From Streptomyces triticisoli (GTDB lineage Bacteria > Actinomycetota > Actinomycetes > Streptomycetales > Streptomycetaceae), in the NCBI RefSeq assembly GCF_003270085.1, contig NZ_QFDQ01000155.1, positions 1-55,803 of the forward strand: a stretch of DNA of 55,803 nt. The letters run 5' to 3'. Of the stretch, positions 24,190 through 36,101 are shown in pieces. The notes below the pieces were generated by a model. The model saw nothing but the letters and a program-made list of their open reading frames with translations, had not been told where the DNA came from and did no database searches. Position numbers and translations under genes: made by a program. Positions within the stretch are counted from its first letter, which is position 1. Every line of letters begins with the position of its first letter.

Positions 24190-24477
24190 GATTGCTCCTA
24201 TGGGGAGGGATCTCTGACTTGTCGCCCCGTGGGGGCCGCGGCCCGGATGCTTCGTAGCCGCTCATCCGGTGCCGACCGTACTCATTTGATCATCCGACGA
24301 GAGTGCCCATCTGTCCAGAGGGCCGCACAAGTGAGCGGCGTGACGTATCCCACGGTTTCCGTGATTCTTTGCGTCCACCTGGGGTTCGGATGAAGAACTT
24401 TTTGCGTTCGACCCGATCGCCGCCATCACTGTCCGACACTGACAGCCGACTTACGGTGCCGTAGGTACGATGCGCGC
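24190..24477. other. Divergent intergenic region, pckG / trhA
   Basis: This 288-base stretch contains no gene. Near its right end lie two small inverted repeats, CTGTC-N7-GACAG (24429-24445) and TACGG-TG-CCGTA (24452-24463), just upstream of the TACGAT -10-like element of the rightward gene. The pckG promoter should lie in the left part; I could not define it. Confidence 0.5.
24466..24471 (+). promoter_or_regulatory. Leaderless-type -10 element of trhA
   Basis: TACGAT stands 6 bases before the ATG at 24478 with no ribosome binding site between, consistent with leaderless transcription. The TACGG-TG-CCGTA palindrome immediately upstream could be an operator. Confidence 0.5.
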
Positions 24478-25191
24478 ATGACTGCGTCCGCCCCCGACGC
24501 GCACCTGGACACGCCGGTCGCCGGCCGTGGCCCGGCCGCGCTCTCCCTGCCGCATCCGGTCAAGCCGAAGCTGCGCGGCTGGCTGCACCTCGGCATGTTC
24601 CCGGCCGTGCTCGTCGCGGGCCTGGTCCTCACCGCGCTGGCCAGTTCCACCCGCGGGCGGATCGCCTGCGGGATCTACGTCCTCACCGCCTGTCTGCTCT
24701 TCGGCGTCAGCGCGCTGTACCACCGGGGCAACTGGGGGCCGCGCCTGGGCGGCGTCCTGCGCAGACTCGACCACGCGAACATCTTCCTGATCATCGCGGG
24801 CACGTACACACCGCTCGCCCTGCTGCTCCTGCCCGGCGCCAAGGGTCAGTGGCTGCTGTGGGGCATATGGGCCGCGGCCGTCGCCGGCATCGTCTTCCGC
24901 GTCTTCTGGGTGGGCGCCCCGCGCTGGCTCTACACGCCCTGCTACATCGCGATGGGCTGGGCGGCCGTCTTCTTCCTGCCCGACTTCCTGCGCACCGGCG
25001 GCATCGCGGTCCTGGTCCTGGTGATCGTCGGCGGCGTCCTCTACAGCGCGGGCGGCGTCGTCTACGGCATCAAGCGACCGAACCCCTCCCCGCGCTGGTT
25101 CGGCTTCCACGAGGTCTTCCACTCCTTCACGCTGGCCGCGTTCGTGGTCCACTACGTGGGGATCTCGCTGGTGGCGTACCAGCACGCATAG
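24478..25191 (+). CDS. trhA: Hemolysin III / PAQR-family membrane protein
   Basis: This 237-residue protein has seven hydrophobic segments and the PAQR/hemolysin III signature: FGVSALYHRGNW with conserved Ser and His, RRLDHANIFLIIAGTYTPLAL, and the C-terminal GFHEVFHSFTLAAFVVHYVGI with two His residues. These conserved polar residues probably bind a metal. Bacterial members (TrhA/YqfA) influence membrane energetics; a lytic role is doubtful. The gene appears monocistronic. Confidence 0.9.
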   Translation: MTASAPDAHLDTPVAGRGPAALSLPHPVKPKLRGWLHLGMFPAVLVAGLVLTALASSTRGRIACGIYVLTACLLFGVSALYHRGNWGPRLGGVLRRLDHANIFLIIAGTYTPLALLLLPGAKGQWLLWGIWAAAVAGIVFRVFWVGAPRWLYTPCYIAMGWAAVFFLPDFLRTGGIAVLVLVIVGGVLYSAGGVVYGIKRPNPSPRWFGFHEVFHSFTLAAFVVHYVGISLVAYQHA

Positions 25192-25280
25192 CCCGACCCG
25201 TCCCGACCTGACCCGCCGAGCACGGGCTGCCCACCGAAAAACCCTGAGATCCGGCCCCGCACCCGTGCCATCCTGGCCGG

Positions 25281-26012
25281 GTGAACGGTCCCGAGATCCA
25301 CGTCGAGTTCGACCCCGGCCTGCTCCTGTTCGTCCCCCACGCCCGGCGCCGCGACGCCACCCCGGTCGTCACCGACGGCGTCTCGACGCTCGGTCACGTC
25401 GTGGAGTCCCTGGGCGTGCCGCTCACCGAGGTGGGCGCGCTGGTGGTGGACGGCCGCGAGGTGCCGGTGTCGCACGTCCCGCGGGCGGCCGAGACGGTGC
25501 GGGTGCGTGCCGTGGCACGGCCCCAGCAGGTCCCCGGCGCACCCCTGCGCTTCCTCCTCGACGTGCACCTCGGCACCCTCGCCCGCCGTCTGCGCCTGCT
25601 GGGCGTCGACACGGCCTACGAGTCGACCGACATCGGCGACCCCGCCCTCGCCGCCCGCTCCGCCGCCGAGAAACGCGTCATGCTCAGCCGCGACCGGGGC
25701 CTGCTGCGCCGCCGCGAACTGTGGGCGGGCGCCTTCGTCTACAGCACCCGCCCCGACGACCAGCTCCACGACATCCTCGACCGCTTCCGCCCCGCCCTCG
25801 TCCCCTGGACCCGCTGCACCGCCTGCAACGGCCTGCTTCAGGACGCCACGAAGGAGGAGGTGGCCGACCAGTTGGAGCACGGCACGCATCGCACGTACGA
25901 CGTCTTCGCCCGCTGCCGCGATTGCGGCCGCGCCTACTGGAAGGGCGCCCACCACGACCAGTTGGAGGCGATCGTGGAGCGCGCCCTGGCCGGGTACGCC
26001 GAACAGAGGTGA
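25281..26012 (+). CDS. Mut7-C RNase-domain protein with ubiquitin-like N-terminus
   Basis: The 243-residue product starts at a GTG. The N-terminal 80 residues resemble the MoaD-like Mut7-C ubiquitin domain (VVESLGVPLTEVGALVVDGREV). From about 90 the Mut7-C PIN-like fold follows (RFLLDVHLGTLARRLRLLGVDTAYES, then RVMLSRDRGLLRR). It ends in a zinc ribbon, CTACNGLL and CRDCGRAYWKG. Mut7-C proteins are predicted ribonucleases. It lies 89 bases after trhA, with its own probable promoter. RNA target unknown. Confidence 0.88.
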   Translation: MNGPEIHVEFDPGLLLFVPHARRRDATPVVTDGVSTLGHVVESLGVPLTEVGALVVDGREVPVSHVPRAAETVRVRAVARPQQVPGAPLRFLLDVHLGTLARRLRLLGVDTAYESTDIGDPALAARSAAEKRVMLSRDRGLLRRRELWAGAFVYSTRPDDQLHDILDRFRPALVPWTRCTACNGLLQDATKEEVADQLEHGTHRTYDVFARCRDCGRAYWKGAHHDQLEAIVERALAGYAEQR

Positions 26013-26027
26013 CGCCCGAGCCCCGTC

Positions 26028-28061
<2,034 letters not shown>

Positions 28062-28247
28062 ACCCCCATCCTGCCTCACCGGACCCCACCGGGCACGGAA
28101 CGTGATCGTCGTACGGCTCCCCGTACGCCCTCGTGAGAGCGGTCGGCGCCCGGTCCGGCCGTCCGCTGATCGTCGCCCCTCTCGCGCTGTCGCCCCCATC
28201 CAAGGACACTCGTGGGTAAAGGAGTTGTCGCCGGAGGGGGACGGGAC

Positions 28248-31200
28248 ATGCGGGACGGGCACCGGGTGGATGCCGAGCGGCTGCTGGCTCGGGCCGTGGA
28301 GGAGGAGGTGCGCCGGTCGGGCGGGCGGGTGGACGGGGGTGTGCTGCTGTCGCGGGCGCGCGGGGCGCTGGACGGCCTGGCCCGGACGGCGGCGGAGGAG
28401 TACGAGGCGTATACGAGGGCGCTGGACGAGGCGGCGGCCGGGCAGCTCACGTTCGCGCAGCGGTACGCGCGGGAGAGCGGGGGAACTCCCCTGCTGGTCG
28501 CGGCCGTTGCGGGGCTGGCCGCCCTCGTGGCCGATCTGGCGCTGGGGACGGACGCGGGCACCGCCGTGGGCGCGGGGGTCGCCGCGGGAGCGGTGGGCGC
28601 CGCCGCCACGGTGGTGAAGGTGACCGCCGCCCATCTGCCCGCCGCGCACCACCGTGCGGGCGCGGCCGGTCAGCCGGGCGGGCCGGAGCAGCTGCGGCTG
28701 CAGTGGCTCACCGCGCTGGAGGTGCGCGGGATCCGCCCCTTCCTCGACCAGCAGCGGGTGCTGGGCGCGTCCGCCGCCGGGAAGAAGGCGGTGCCCCCGC
28801 TGCGCGGCGCGGACAAGAGCGCGGCGGCCCGCAGACGCAGTGTGCTGGAGCAGTCGTTCGGGCAACTTCCGGAACCGGACGAGGTGTTCGCGGGGCGGCG
28901 GCAGGAGATGGCGCGGATCCGGCAGTGGGTGCAGGCCGCCCGGGCGAGCACGCGGACCCGGCCGACGGTCGTCGTGCTGCACGGGGCGCCCGGTTCCGGC
29001 CGCAGCACCCTCGCGGTGCGCGCGGCCCACGACCTGAAGGACCAGTTCCGGGGCGCGGTCGTCGTGGACCTGCGCGGCGACGGCCCCGAGGAGCCGCCGC
29101 TGCCGACCCGTGACGCGCTGCTGCACCTGCTGAACCGGCTCGGCGCGCCCCGCGAGCAGCTGCTGTTCCGCGAGCGGTCCTCCCCGGCCCAGCAGCTCAA
29201 GCGGCTGGGCGAGATGTACCACCAGCACCTGACGGGGGTGCCGGTCACGATCGTGCTGGACGACGCCTCGGACGCCGAACAGGTCCGCGCCCTGGTCCCC
29301 GAGCGCTCCGACAGCCTGGTCCTGGTCACCGCCCGCGAGCCCCTGGAGCTGCCCGCCGACCTGCCGGCGTGGGTGTACCAGCTGCCGGTCCAGGCCCTGG
29401 ACGAGGCGGGCGCGGAGGAGCTGCTGAGCGCGGCCGCGCAGGACGCCTCGGAGCCGTACGACGGCGAATCCACCGACCGGATCAGACAGTTGTGCGGCGG
29501 GCTGCCGCTGGCGCTGCGCATCGCGGGCTCCGCCCTCGGCCCGCGCTCACCCCGCCGGCTGGCCACGGACCTGGGCGCGTACGGTCCGGTGGAGCCGGTG
29601 GAGCGGGCGCTGTGGCTGCGCTACGCCGACCAGTCGGAGCAGGCCCGCCGGCTGCTGCGCCGGCTCGCCCTGGCCGGGCGGACCTCGCTGGGTGCCGCGG
29701 CGGCGGCCGCGCTGCTGGCCACGGACGAGACGGAGGCGACCCGGCACCTGGTGGCCCTCGCCCGGGCGGGGCTGATCGACCATGTGCGGGGCAACCGCTA
29801 CCGGCTGCACGACCTGGTACGGGCCTTCGCGCACGCCCGTCTCCTGGACGAGGAGGACCCGGCCGAGCGGACGGCGGCGCAGGAGCGGCTGATCGCGAAC
29901 TACGCCGAGCTGGCCGACTCGGTGCTGCGCCTGGTCGACGGCAACATGTCGACCCGCTCGGACCGGTTCAGCCCGCACGGCTTCACCTCGCTGGACGAGG
30001 CACTGCGCTGGCTGGACGACGAGTCGAGCTTCATCACGGCGGCCCTCAGACACGCGGAGGGCGTGAACCAGGCGGCCGTGCTGAACCTGCTCGACGCGCT
30101 GTGCGACTACTGCCTGCTGCGCGGCGACCTGTACCGCCTGGGTGAGATCAGCGAGCTGACGCAGGCCGTGGACCAGGGGCTGCTGGTCCGGTCGGTGCAG
30201 TGGCGCACCGGTATCGCGGCCCGGCAACTCGGTGAGCTGGACAAGGCGCGTACGACGCTGGCCTCGGTCGTCGACCTCTACCGGGAGGCCCACCACGACG
30301 CGGGGGCGGCCCGCGCGCTGACCTCGCTCGGCATCACGCTGCACCACCAGGGGAACCTGCCGGAGGCGGCGGCCCGGCTGCGCGAGGCGCTCCAGTCGCA
30401 GTCGGTGCCGGAGCTGGCGACCGACCGGGCCTGGACGATGCACGCGCTGGCGGCGGTGGAGCGGGACCGGGCGCAGCTGGCCGAGGCGCTGGACCTGCTG
30501 ACGCGTTCGCTGGTGCTGCACCGGGAGGGCGGGTCGGTGCACGGCGAGGCGTGGGCGCACTTCCAGCTGGGCCAGCTGGCGCTGCGCCTGGGCGACGTGG
30601 AGCACGCGGAGGCGGATCTGCGTCAGGCCCTGGAGCGCTACGGCCGCACCCGTGACGCCCGCGGTGAGGCGTGGGCGCTGACCCAGCTGGCGCGGGCCCG
30701 GCTGGTGGCCGGTGACGCGTCGGAGGCGGTGGACGAGCTGCGGCAGGCGGCGGTGCGGCACCGGGACAACGAGGACGCGCGCGGCGAGGCCTGGACGCTG
30801 TACTACCTCGGTCAGGCGCTGGAGGAGACCGGCGACCTGGACCGGTCGGTGCGCGAGCTGGAGCGGGCCCGCACGATGTTCTCCCGGATGCGCGACGTGT
30901 ACGGCCTGGCCTGTGCCCGGCATCACTCGGCGCGGGTGACCCGGGACCAGCTGGCGGCCCGGACGGGTTCGCTGCGCAACTCCGGTTTCGCCCGTCAGCT
31001 GCTGGTCGACGCCCGCGCCGACTTCCAGCGCATCGGCGTCGCCCACGGCGAGGCGTGGACGTGTCTGGAGCTGGCGGTGGTGGACGCCGGCAACGCCCGC
31101 ACCCAGCAGGCCCTCGCCCTGTGCGACGAGGCGGTGCCCCTCTTCGCCTCCTACGGCGACCGCCGCGGTGAGGACTGGGCCCGCTTCCTGCGCTGCACCC

Positions 31201-31448
31201 TGCTGCCGTACGCGGCTGCCGGTGGGGTGGAGGTCGGTTCGGCGGTGGCCCAGGAGGAGCTGTCCCGGCTCGCCCGCGGCGGCCATCCGCTGCGCGACGG
31301 GAAGCTGGACGACTACGTCGCGGCCTACCGGCTGCTGCTGGAGCGGGGGGTGAGCCTGGAGGCGGGCTGGCAGGCCTGGCGTCTGGGCATGGTGCCGGGC
31401 CGGCACGCGCGGGAGGTGATGGGGGTGGCGGTGCCGGCCAGGCCGTGA
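28248..31448 (+). CDS. STAND NTPase with C-terminal TPR repeats, AfsR/NB-ARC-like
   Basis: This 1066-residue protein begins at an ATG with GGAGGGGG seven bases upstream. The N-terminal 190 residues include a hydrophobic pair (about 78-130) that could insert in the membrane. An NB-ARC-type NTPase follows, with Walker [10 protein letters not shown] near residue 246, Walker [10 protein letters not shown] and [15 protein letters not shown] as the GLPL motif. The winged-helix-like region holds [15 protein letters not shown]. From about 540 to the end come TPR repeats ([36 protein letters not shown]). It lacks an N-terminal SARP-type DNA-binding domain, so it is not AfsR itself. Probably a signal-sensing switch; ligand unknown. 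Confidence 0.88.
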   Translation: MRDGHRVDAERLLARAVEEEVRRSGGRVDGGVLLSRARGALDGLARTAAEEYEAYTRALDEAAAGQLTFAQRYARESGGTPLLVAAVAGLAALVADLALGTDAGTAVGAGVAAGAVGAAATVVKVTAAHLPAAHHRAGAAGQPGGPEQLRLQWLTALEVRGIRPFLDQQRVLGASAAGKKAVPPLRGADKSAAARRRSVLEQSFGQLPEPDEVFAGRRQEMARIRQWVQAARASTRTRPTVVVLHGAPGSGRSTLAVRAAHDLKDQFRGAVVVDLRGDGPEEPPLPTRDALLHLLNRLGAPREQLLFRERSSPAQQLKRLGEMYHQHLTGVPVTIVLDDASDAEQVRALVPERSDSLVLVTAREPLELPADLPAWVYQLPVQALDEAGAEELLSAAAQDASEPYDGESTDRIRQLCGGLPLALRIAGSALGPRSPRRLATDLGAYGPVEPVERALWLRYADQSEQARRLLRRLALAGRTSLGAAAAAALLATDETEATRHLVALARAGLIDHVRGNRYRLHDLVRAFAHARLLDEEDPAERTAAQERLIANYAELADSVLRLVDGNMSTRSDRFSPHGFTSLDEALRWLDDESSFITAALRHAEGVNQAAVLNLLDALCDYCLLRGDLYRLGEISELTQAVDQGLLVRSVQWRTGIAARQLGELDKARTTLASVVDLYREAHHDAGAARALTSLGITLHHQGNLPEAAARLREALQSQSVPELATDRAWTMHALAAVERDRAQLAEALDLLTRSLVLHREGGSVHGEAWAHFQLGQLALRLGDVEHAEADLRQALERYGRTRDARGEAWALTQLARARLVAGDASEAVDELRQAAVRHRDNEDARGEAWTLYYLGQALEETGDLDRSVRELERARTMFSRMRDVYGLACARHHSARVTRDQLAARTGSLRNSGFARQLLVDARADFQRIGVAHGEAWTCLELAVVDAGNARTQQALALCDEAVPLFASYGDRRGEDWARFLRCTLLPYAAAGGVEVGSAVAQEELSRLARGGHPLRDGKLDDYVAAYRLLLERGVSLEAGWQAWRLGMVPGRHAREVMGVAVPARP

Positions 31449-31473
31449 GGGCGGCACCGCCCGCCGCCCGGTG

Positions 31474-31719
31474 TCAGCTCCGCCGGTCCTCGGAGTCGGC
31501 CGCGGATGCGCCGGACTTCGCCTCCGGGTCCGGGGCCTCCTTGAAGGAGACCCTGTTCATGTGGCGGTTCATGGACTTCATCAGACCCCAGATGGCCAGG
31601 GCCATCGCGGCGAAGACGATGAATCCGAGGACGCCGGGGGTGACCTTGTTCGGGTCGACCTCGGCGAGGGGAACGAGGTGCGTCATGGCCGGGCTCACGC
31701 TTGCGCTCATGTCAGACAT
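31474..31719 (-). CDS. Small single-helix membrane protein following mca
   Basis: An 81-residue protein with one membrane helix (VLGFIVFAAMALAIWGLMKSM) followed by a basic/acidic tail. The start at 31719 has GAGGGAC upstream and lies 12 bases from the mca stop, so the pair is probably co-transcribed. A second ATG occurs at 31710. It is a conserved type of neighbour of mca in Streptomyces, to my knowledge. Function unknown. Confidence 0.8.
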   Translation of the reverse strand: MSDMSASVSPAMTHLVPLAEVDPNKVTPGVLGFIVFAAMALAIWGLMKSMNRHMNRVSFKEAPDPEAKSGASAADSEDRRS

Positions 31720-31731
31720 TGTCCCTCAGGG

Positions 31732-32604
31732 CTACCGGACGCCCGCAAAGAGGTCGTCCTCGGGGAGCGAGGTGTCCACCAGGGACTTCGCGAGTTCGTA
31801 CTCCTCGGTGGGCCAGACCTCCTTCTGGACCTCCATCGGCACCCGGAACCAGCCGCCGTCGGGGTCGATCTGCGTGGCGTGGGCGATCAGCGCCTTGTCG
31901 CGGATCTCGAAGAAGTCGGCGCAGGGGACGTGGGTGGTGATCGTGCGCTCCTTGTGGCCGGACTTCTCCCAGCGCTTGAGCCACTCGCCGTAGGGGGACT
32001 CCAGGCCGCGGTCGAGCATGGCCTGGTGCAGCGCCTCGGTGCGCGGGCGGTTGAAGCCCTGGTTGTAGTACAGCTTCAACGGCTGGTGCGCCGGGCCGTA
32101 CTCCGCCTCCGGGTACTTCTCGGCGTCCGCGGCGCCCTCGAAGGCCACCATCGTGATCTTGTGGGTCATGATGTGGTCGGGGTGCGGGTAGCCGCCGTTC
32201 TCGTCGTAGGTGGTGATCACCTGGGGGCGGAAGGAGCGGATCCGGCGCACCAGCTCGCCGGCCGCCTTGTCGACGTCCTCCAGGGCGAAGCAGCCCTCGG
32301 GCAGCGGCGGCAGCGGGTCGCCCTCGGGCAGGCCGGAGTCGACGAAGCCGAGCCAGTCCTGCTTGACGCCGAGGATCTCCCGGGCCTCGTCCATCTCCTT
32401 CCTGCGTACCTCGTGGATGTTCTCCTCGATGTACGTGTCGCCCTGCAGCTTGGGGTTGAGGATGGAGCCGCGCTCTCCGCCCGTGCAGGTCACCACCAGC
32501 ACGTCCACCCCCTCGGACACGTACTTGGCCATGGTGGCCGCGCCCTTGCTCGACTCGTCGTCGGGGTGCGCGTGCACGGCCATCAGTCGCAACTGCTCAG
32601 TCAA
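31732..32604 (-). CDS. mca: Mycothiol S-conjugate amidase
   Basis: This 290-residue zinc hydrolase cleaves mycothiol S-conjugates to a mercapturic acid and glucosaminyl-inositol, a detoxification step. Zinc-binding motifs MAVHAHPDDESSKG and YPHPDHIMTHKI are present, and VTCTGGERGSILNPKL is characteristic of the Mca/MshB group. The full-length pattern and the extended C-terminal region favour Mca over MshB. The start is TTG at 32604 with GAGGA upstream; no better ATG exists. A small membrane protein follows in the same transcript. Confidence 0.95.
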   Translation of the reverse strand: MTEQLRLMAVHAHPDDESSKGAATMAKYVSEGVDVLVVTCTGGERGSILNPKLQGDTYIEENIHEVRRKEMDEAREILGVKQDWLGFVDSGLPEGDPLPPLPEGCFALEDVDKAAGELVRRIRSFRPQVITTYDENGGYPHPDHIMTHKITMVAFEGAADAEKYPEAEYGPAHQPLKLYYNQGFNRPRTEALHQAMLDRGLESPYGEWLKRWEKSGHKERTITTHVPCADFFEIRDKALIAHATQIDPDGGWFRVPMEVQKEVWPTEEYELAKSLVDTSLPEDDLFAGVR

Positions 32605-32807
32605 GGCTCAGTCCTCAAGGTCAGGTCGGTGCCCGGCGCAAGCGGGCAGTCAACGGTGCCGCCCCGCGGGTACGTCGTCCCGGGGTGGCGGTCGGGCAGT
32701 CGTGCGCGGGCTTCTATAGTGACCGAATCGGGGGGCGAATAATTCCGGGGTACGACTCCGGGAGCCCCCCGCGGGACACAGGTCCCGCCCCGGCCGAGAG
32801 GACGATC

Positions 32808-33206
32808 ATGAGTACGGCGAGCACCAGGCCGCCCGAGGACCGCTACGGCCGCTCCCCGGACGAGCGTGCCGACCGCAAGCTCAAGATCGCGGGTGCCGTC
32901 CTGGGTGCGGTCATGCTGGCCCTGATCGGCTACTTCGCCTACCACTACGTCGGCCAGAACAAGATCAGCGCGCAGGTCGTCGCCTTCCAGACCTCGGACC
33001 ACGCGGTGCGGATCCATCTGGAGGTCCACAAGGACGCCGACGCCCGCGGCTACTGCACGCTGCGCTCGCGGGACACCACCGGTGACGAGGTCGGCCGGGC
33101 GGACTTCCGCTTCGACGAGCGGGCCACGCGGATCGACAAGGTGGTCAAGCTGCGTACGACGGCGCGGGGCTCGACGGCCGAGCTGCTGGGCTGCCAAGCC
33201 GGCTGA
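32808..33206 (+). CDS. DUF4307-family membrane protein
   Basis: A 132-residue protein with a charged N-terminus, one membrane helix (AGAVLGAVMLALIGYFAYHYV) and a small extracellular domain containing two Cys (RGYCTLRSRD and LLGCQAG). This is the layout of DUF4307 proteins found near mca and greA in actinobacteria. GAGAGGAC precedes the ATG. A TATAGT hexamer at 32715-32720 may be a -10 element. Divergent from mca. Function unknown. Confidence 0.85.
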   Translation: MSTASTRPPEDRYGRSPDERADRKLKIAGAVLGAVMLALIGYFAYHYVGQNKISAQVVAFQTSDHAVRIHLEVHKDADARGYCTLRSRDTTGDEVGRADFRFDERATRIDKVVKLRTTARGSTAELLGCQAG

Positions 33207-33419
33207 CGCGTCGGCCGGCGCATCCGGGCGACCATCCGGGCGGCGCATCCGGGCGGCCCGGAATACGCGGGTGCTGATCTGCGTTGACACAGGTCTCACG
33301 GCTTATGTCCTCCCCCTTTGGAGCGGGGGTTGTTAGGCTCGTGGTTTCGCCCATCCAAGAGGGAACATTCTTCTGGGTAGGGCGATGCTTTGTATTCCCA
33401 GCACCGACGAGGAGCACCT

Positions 33420-33914
33420 GTGACCCAGACCAGCGAGAACGTCACCTGGCTGACCCAGGAGGCGTACAACAAGCTCAAGGACGAGCTTGCCTACCTTACT
33501 GGTCCCGCGCGCACGGAGATCGCCGCCAAGATCGCGGCCGCGCGCGAGGAGGGCGACCTGCGTGAGAACGGCGGGTACCACGCGGCCAAGGAGGAGCAGG
33601 GCAAGCAGGAGCTCCGCGTGCGCCAGCTGACTCAGCTCCTTGAGACCGCCCAGGTCAAGCCGCCGGCCGATGACGGTATCGTCGCGCCGGGCATGGTCGT
33701 CACGATCGCCTTCGACGGTGACGAGGACGACACTCTGACCTTCCTGCTGGCCTCGCGCGAGTACGCCAGCTCCAAGATCGAGACCTACTCGCCGCAGTCC
33801 CCGCTGGGCATCGGCGTGATCGGCCACAAGGTCGGCGAGGACGCGGAGTACGAGCTGCCGAACGGCAAGATCGCCTCGGTGAGGATCCTCAAGGCCGATC
33901 CGTACGAGGGCTGA
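33420..33914 (+). CDS. greA: Transcription elongation factor GreA
   Basis: This 164-residue factor rescues backtracked RNA polymerase by stimulating transcript cleavage. The N-terminal coiled coil carries the tip motif EEGDLRENGGYHAAKEEQ with the catalytic Asp and Glu. The C-terminal domain has SPQSPLGIGVIGHKVGE and VRILKADPYEG. The GTG start follows GAGGAG. TTGACA at 33284-33289 could be a -35 element of its promoter. A strong hairpin terminator follows at 33944. Confidence 0.96.
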   Translation: MTQTSENVTWLTQEAYNKLKDELAYLTGPARTEIAAKIAAAREEGDLRENGGYHAAKEEQGKQELRVRQLTQLLETAQVKPPADDGIVAPGMVVTIAFDGDEDDTLTFLLASREYASSKIETYSPQSPLGIGVIGHKVGEDAEYELPNGKIASVRILKADPYEG

Positions 33915-33943
33915 GCCCACGCGCACCCGCCCTTCTTGCGGTG

Positions 33944-33976
33944 AGCCCCCGGCGCTGTGTCCGTGCGCCGGGGGCT
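33944..33976 (+). terminator. Intrinsic terminator after greA
   Basis: A perfect 12-bp stem (33944-33955 with 33965-33976), 9-base loop, followed by TTCCT. It also faces the end of the convergent ABC permease gene. Confidence 0.85.
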
Positions 33977-34023
33977 TCCTCATGCTCCGGCCGGTCTGCC
34001 GGTTCCCCCGTCGTCGCTGTCGT

Positions 34024-34878
34024 TCACGCCGCGGCCGAGCGGTACTTGCGTACCGCCAGCGTCCGGAACACCACGAGAATCAGCACGGACCACAGCAACG
34101 ATGCCCACACCGGGTGCTGCATGGGCCAGGCGTCGGGCACCGGATAGCCCGCCGGGAGGTTGCCGAAGAGCTGGCGGCAGGCCTGCACGGTGGCGCTGAA
34201 CGGGTTCCAGTTCGCGATGGTCTGCAAGAACGAGGGCATGTTCTCCGCCGGTACGAACGCGTTCGAGATGAACGTCAGCGGGAACAGCCAGATCAGGCCG
34301 CCGGAGGTGGCCGCCTCGGGGGTGCGTACGGACAGGCCGATCAGCGCACCGATCCATGAGAACGCATAGCCGAGCAGGAGCAGCAGGCCGAATCCGGCCA
34401 GTACCTTGCCGAAGTTCTCGTGCGTGCGCCAGCCGACCAGGACGGCGACGACCGCGAGGACCACCAGGGTCAGGGCCGTCTGCACCAGGTCGGCGAAGGT
34501 ACGGCCGGTGAGGACCGCGCCACGGGCCATGGGCAGCGAGCGGAACCGGTCGATGAGGCCCTTGTGCATGTCGTCGGCGATGCCCGCGCCGGCTCCGGCG
34601 GTGGCGAACGTGACGGTCTGTGCGAAGATGCCCGCCATCAGGAACTCTCGGTACCCGGAGGCGTTGAGACCCGCACCCGGGACGTTGATCGATCCGCCGA
34701 ACACATAGCTGAACAGCACCACGAACATAATGGGCTGGATCAGCCCGAAGATGACCATCTCGGGGATTCGGGTCATGCGAATCACATTCCGCCGGGCGAT
34801 GACCAGCGAGTCCCGGAGGGACTGCGTCACGGCGTTGCCGGGCGGCTCGATCCGCGCACTGTCGGTGACGGCACTCAC
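34024..34878 (-). CDS. ABC-2 type exporter permease, DrrB-like
   Basis: This 284-residue protein starts at a GTG overlapping the ATPase stop (GTGA). It has six hydrophobic segments and the ABC-2 signature region (AGIADDMHKGLIDRFRSLPMARGAVLTGR), plus the C-terminal ENMPSFLQTIANWNPFSATVQACRQ portion typical of daunorubicin-resistance type DrrB permeases. With the coupled ATPase it should form a drug or lipid exporter. Substrate unknown. Confidence 0.92.
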   Translation of the reverse strand: MSAVTDSARIEPPGNAVTQSLRDSLVIARRNVIRMTRIPEMVIFGLIQPIMFVVLFSYVFGGSINVPGAGLNASGYREFLMAGIFAQTVTFATAGAGAGIADDMHKGLIDRFRSLPMARGAVLTGRTFADLVQTALTLVVLAVVAVLVGWRTHENFGKVLAGFGLLLLLGYAFSWIGALIGLSVRTPEAATSGGLIWLFPLTFISNAFVPAENMPSFLQTIANWNPFSATVQACRQLFGNLPAGYPVPDAWPMQHPVWASLLWSVLILVVFRTLAVRKYRSAAA

Positions 34879-35888
34879 TTGACGGTCTCCTTCTCGATCC
34901 GGCGGTCTCTGACGTCGGCGCCCTTCGCGCCGTTCTCCTCGTCCGTGGCCTCGGCCACATGGCCCGTGAGGGACAGGAACACGTCGTCGAGGGTCGGGCG
35001 GCGCAGTCCGATGTCGTCGATCTCGATCCCGCGGGCGTCCAGCTCGCGGATGATCTCGGCCAGCAGCTTGGCACCGCCGGTGACCGGCACGGTCAGCTTG
35101 CGGGTGTGCTCCTCGACGGCGGTGTCGCCCTTGCCGAAGCCGCGCAGCACCTCGCAGGCGGTGGAGATGTGCTCGCGGTCGTGCACGACGACCTCGACGC
35201 GCTCGCCGCCGGTGCGGGCCTTGAGCTGGTCGGAAGTGCCGCGGGCGATGACCCGGCCGTGGTCGACGACCGCTATCTCGTGCGCCAGGTGGTCGGCCTC
35301 TTCCAGGTACTGGGTGGTCAGCAGCAGGGTCGTACCACCGGAGACGAGCTGCTTGATGACGTCCCACAGCTGTTGGCGGTTGCGCGGGTCGAGGCCGGTC
35401 GTCGGCTCGTCCATGAACATCACCGGCGGGGAGACGACGAGCGCCGCCGCCAGGTCGAGCCGGCGGCGCATGCCTCCGGAGTAGGTCTTCGCGGGCCGGT
35501 CGGCGGCGTCGGCGAGGTTGAACTGCTCCAGCAGCTCAGCCGCCCGGGTCTTCGCCGCGCCGGCCCGCATCTGGTAGAGCCGGCCGACCATCTGGAGGTT
35601 CTCACGGCCGGTCAGATATTCGTCGACCGCGGCGAACTGGCCGGACAGGCCGATGGAACGCCGCACTTCGTTGGGGTGTTCGAGCACGTCGAGGCCGGCG
35701 ACAACGGCCTTGCCGCTGTCGGGCCGCAGCAGGGTGGTCAGACAGCGGACGGTGGTGGTCTTGCCCGCGCCGTTCGGCCCGAGAAGTCCGAGCACCGTGC
35801 CCTCGGGGACATCGAGGTCGACGCCGTCCAGAGCCCTTACGTCGCCGAAGGTCTTCACCAGTCCTTCGGCATAGATGGCGCCTGGCAT
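34875..35888 (-). CDS. ABC exporter ATPase, DrrA-like
   Basis: This 337-residue ATPase has Walker A GLLGPNGAGKTTTVR (about residue 38-45), signature YSGGMRRRLDLAAAL, Walker B VMFMDEPTTGLDPRNR and the H-loop Gln/His region LLTTQYLEEAD. The C-terminal extension (about 230-337: RRPTLDDVFLSLTG) is diagnostic for DrrA-type drug exporters. GGAGATTTC precedes the ATG. The 213 bases upstream hold its promoter. Confidence 0.94.
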   Translation of the reverse strand: MPGAIYAEGLVKTFGDVRALDGVDLDVPEGTVLGLLGPNGAGKTTTVRCLTTLLRPDSGKAVVAGLDVLEHPNEVRRSIGLSGQFAAVDEYLTGRENLQMVGRLYQMRAGAAKTRAAELLEQFNLADAADRPAKTYSGGMRRRLDLAAALVVSPPVMFMDEPTTGLDPRNRQQLWDVIKQLVSGGTTLLLTTQYLEEADHLAHEIAVVDHGRVIARGTSDQLKARTGGERVEVVVHDREHISTACEVLRGFGKGDTAVEEHTRKLTVPVTGGAKLLAEIIRELDARGIEIDDIGLRRPTLDDVFLSLTGHVAEATDEENGAKGADVRDRRIEKETVK

Positions 35889-36101
35889 ATGAAATCTCCA
35901 CGTCGTCAGGGATTGCCGGAAAAGCCTAGAGAGGCAGGTCTTGTTTCGCTGGGAATTTCGCCTGCGCAGCGTTCGCGCTCATCCGTGCGGCACGAGACAC
36001 ACTGTAACGCGACATATCGCGTCTCTCAACGGATTTGCTCGAACGAGTGACAGGGAGTGAGTCGAAAGGCCGGTGACCTGGGCGTTCCACCGCCCGCCGG
36101 A

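Noticed and set aside
28062..29228. N-terminal extension of the DUF255 protein by 389 codons
   Set aside because: The family begins [15 protein letters not shown]; the extension is antisense to the STAND gene.
33301..33340. Hairpin CCCCC...GGGGG upstream of greA as a riboswitch
   Set aside because: Only a 5-bp stem with no further conserved structure; too weak to claim.
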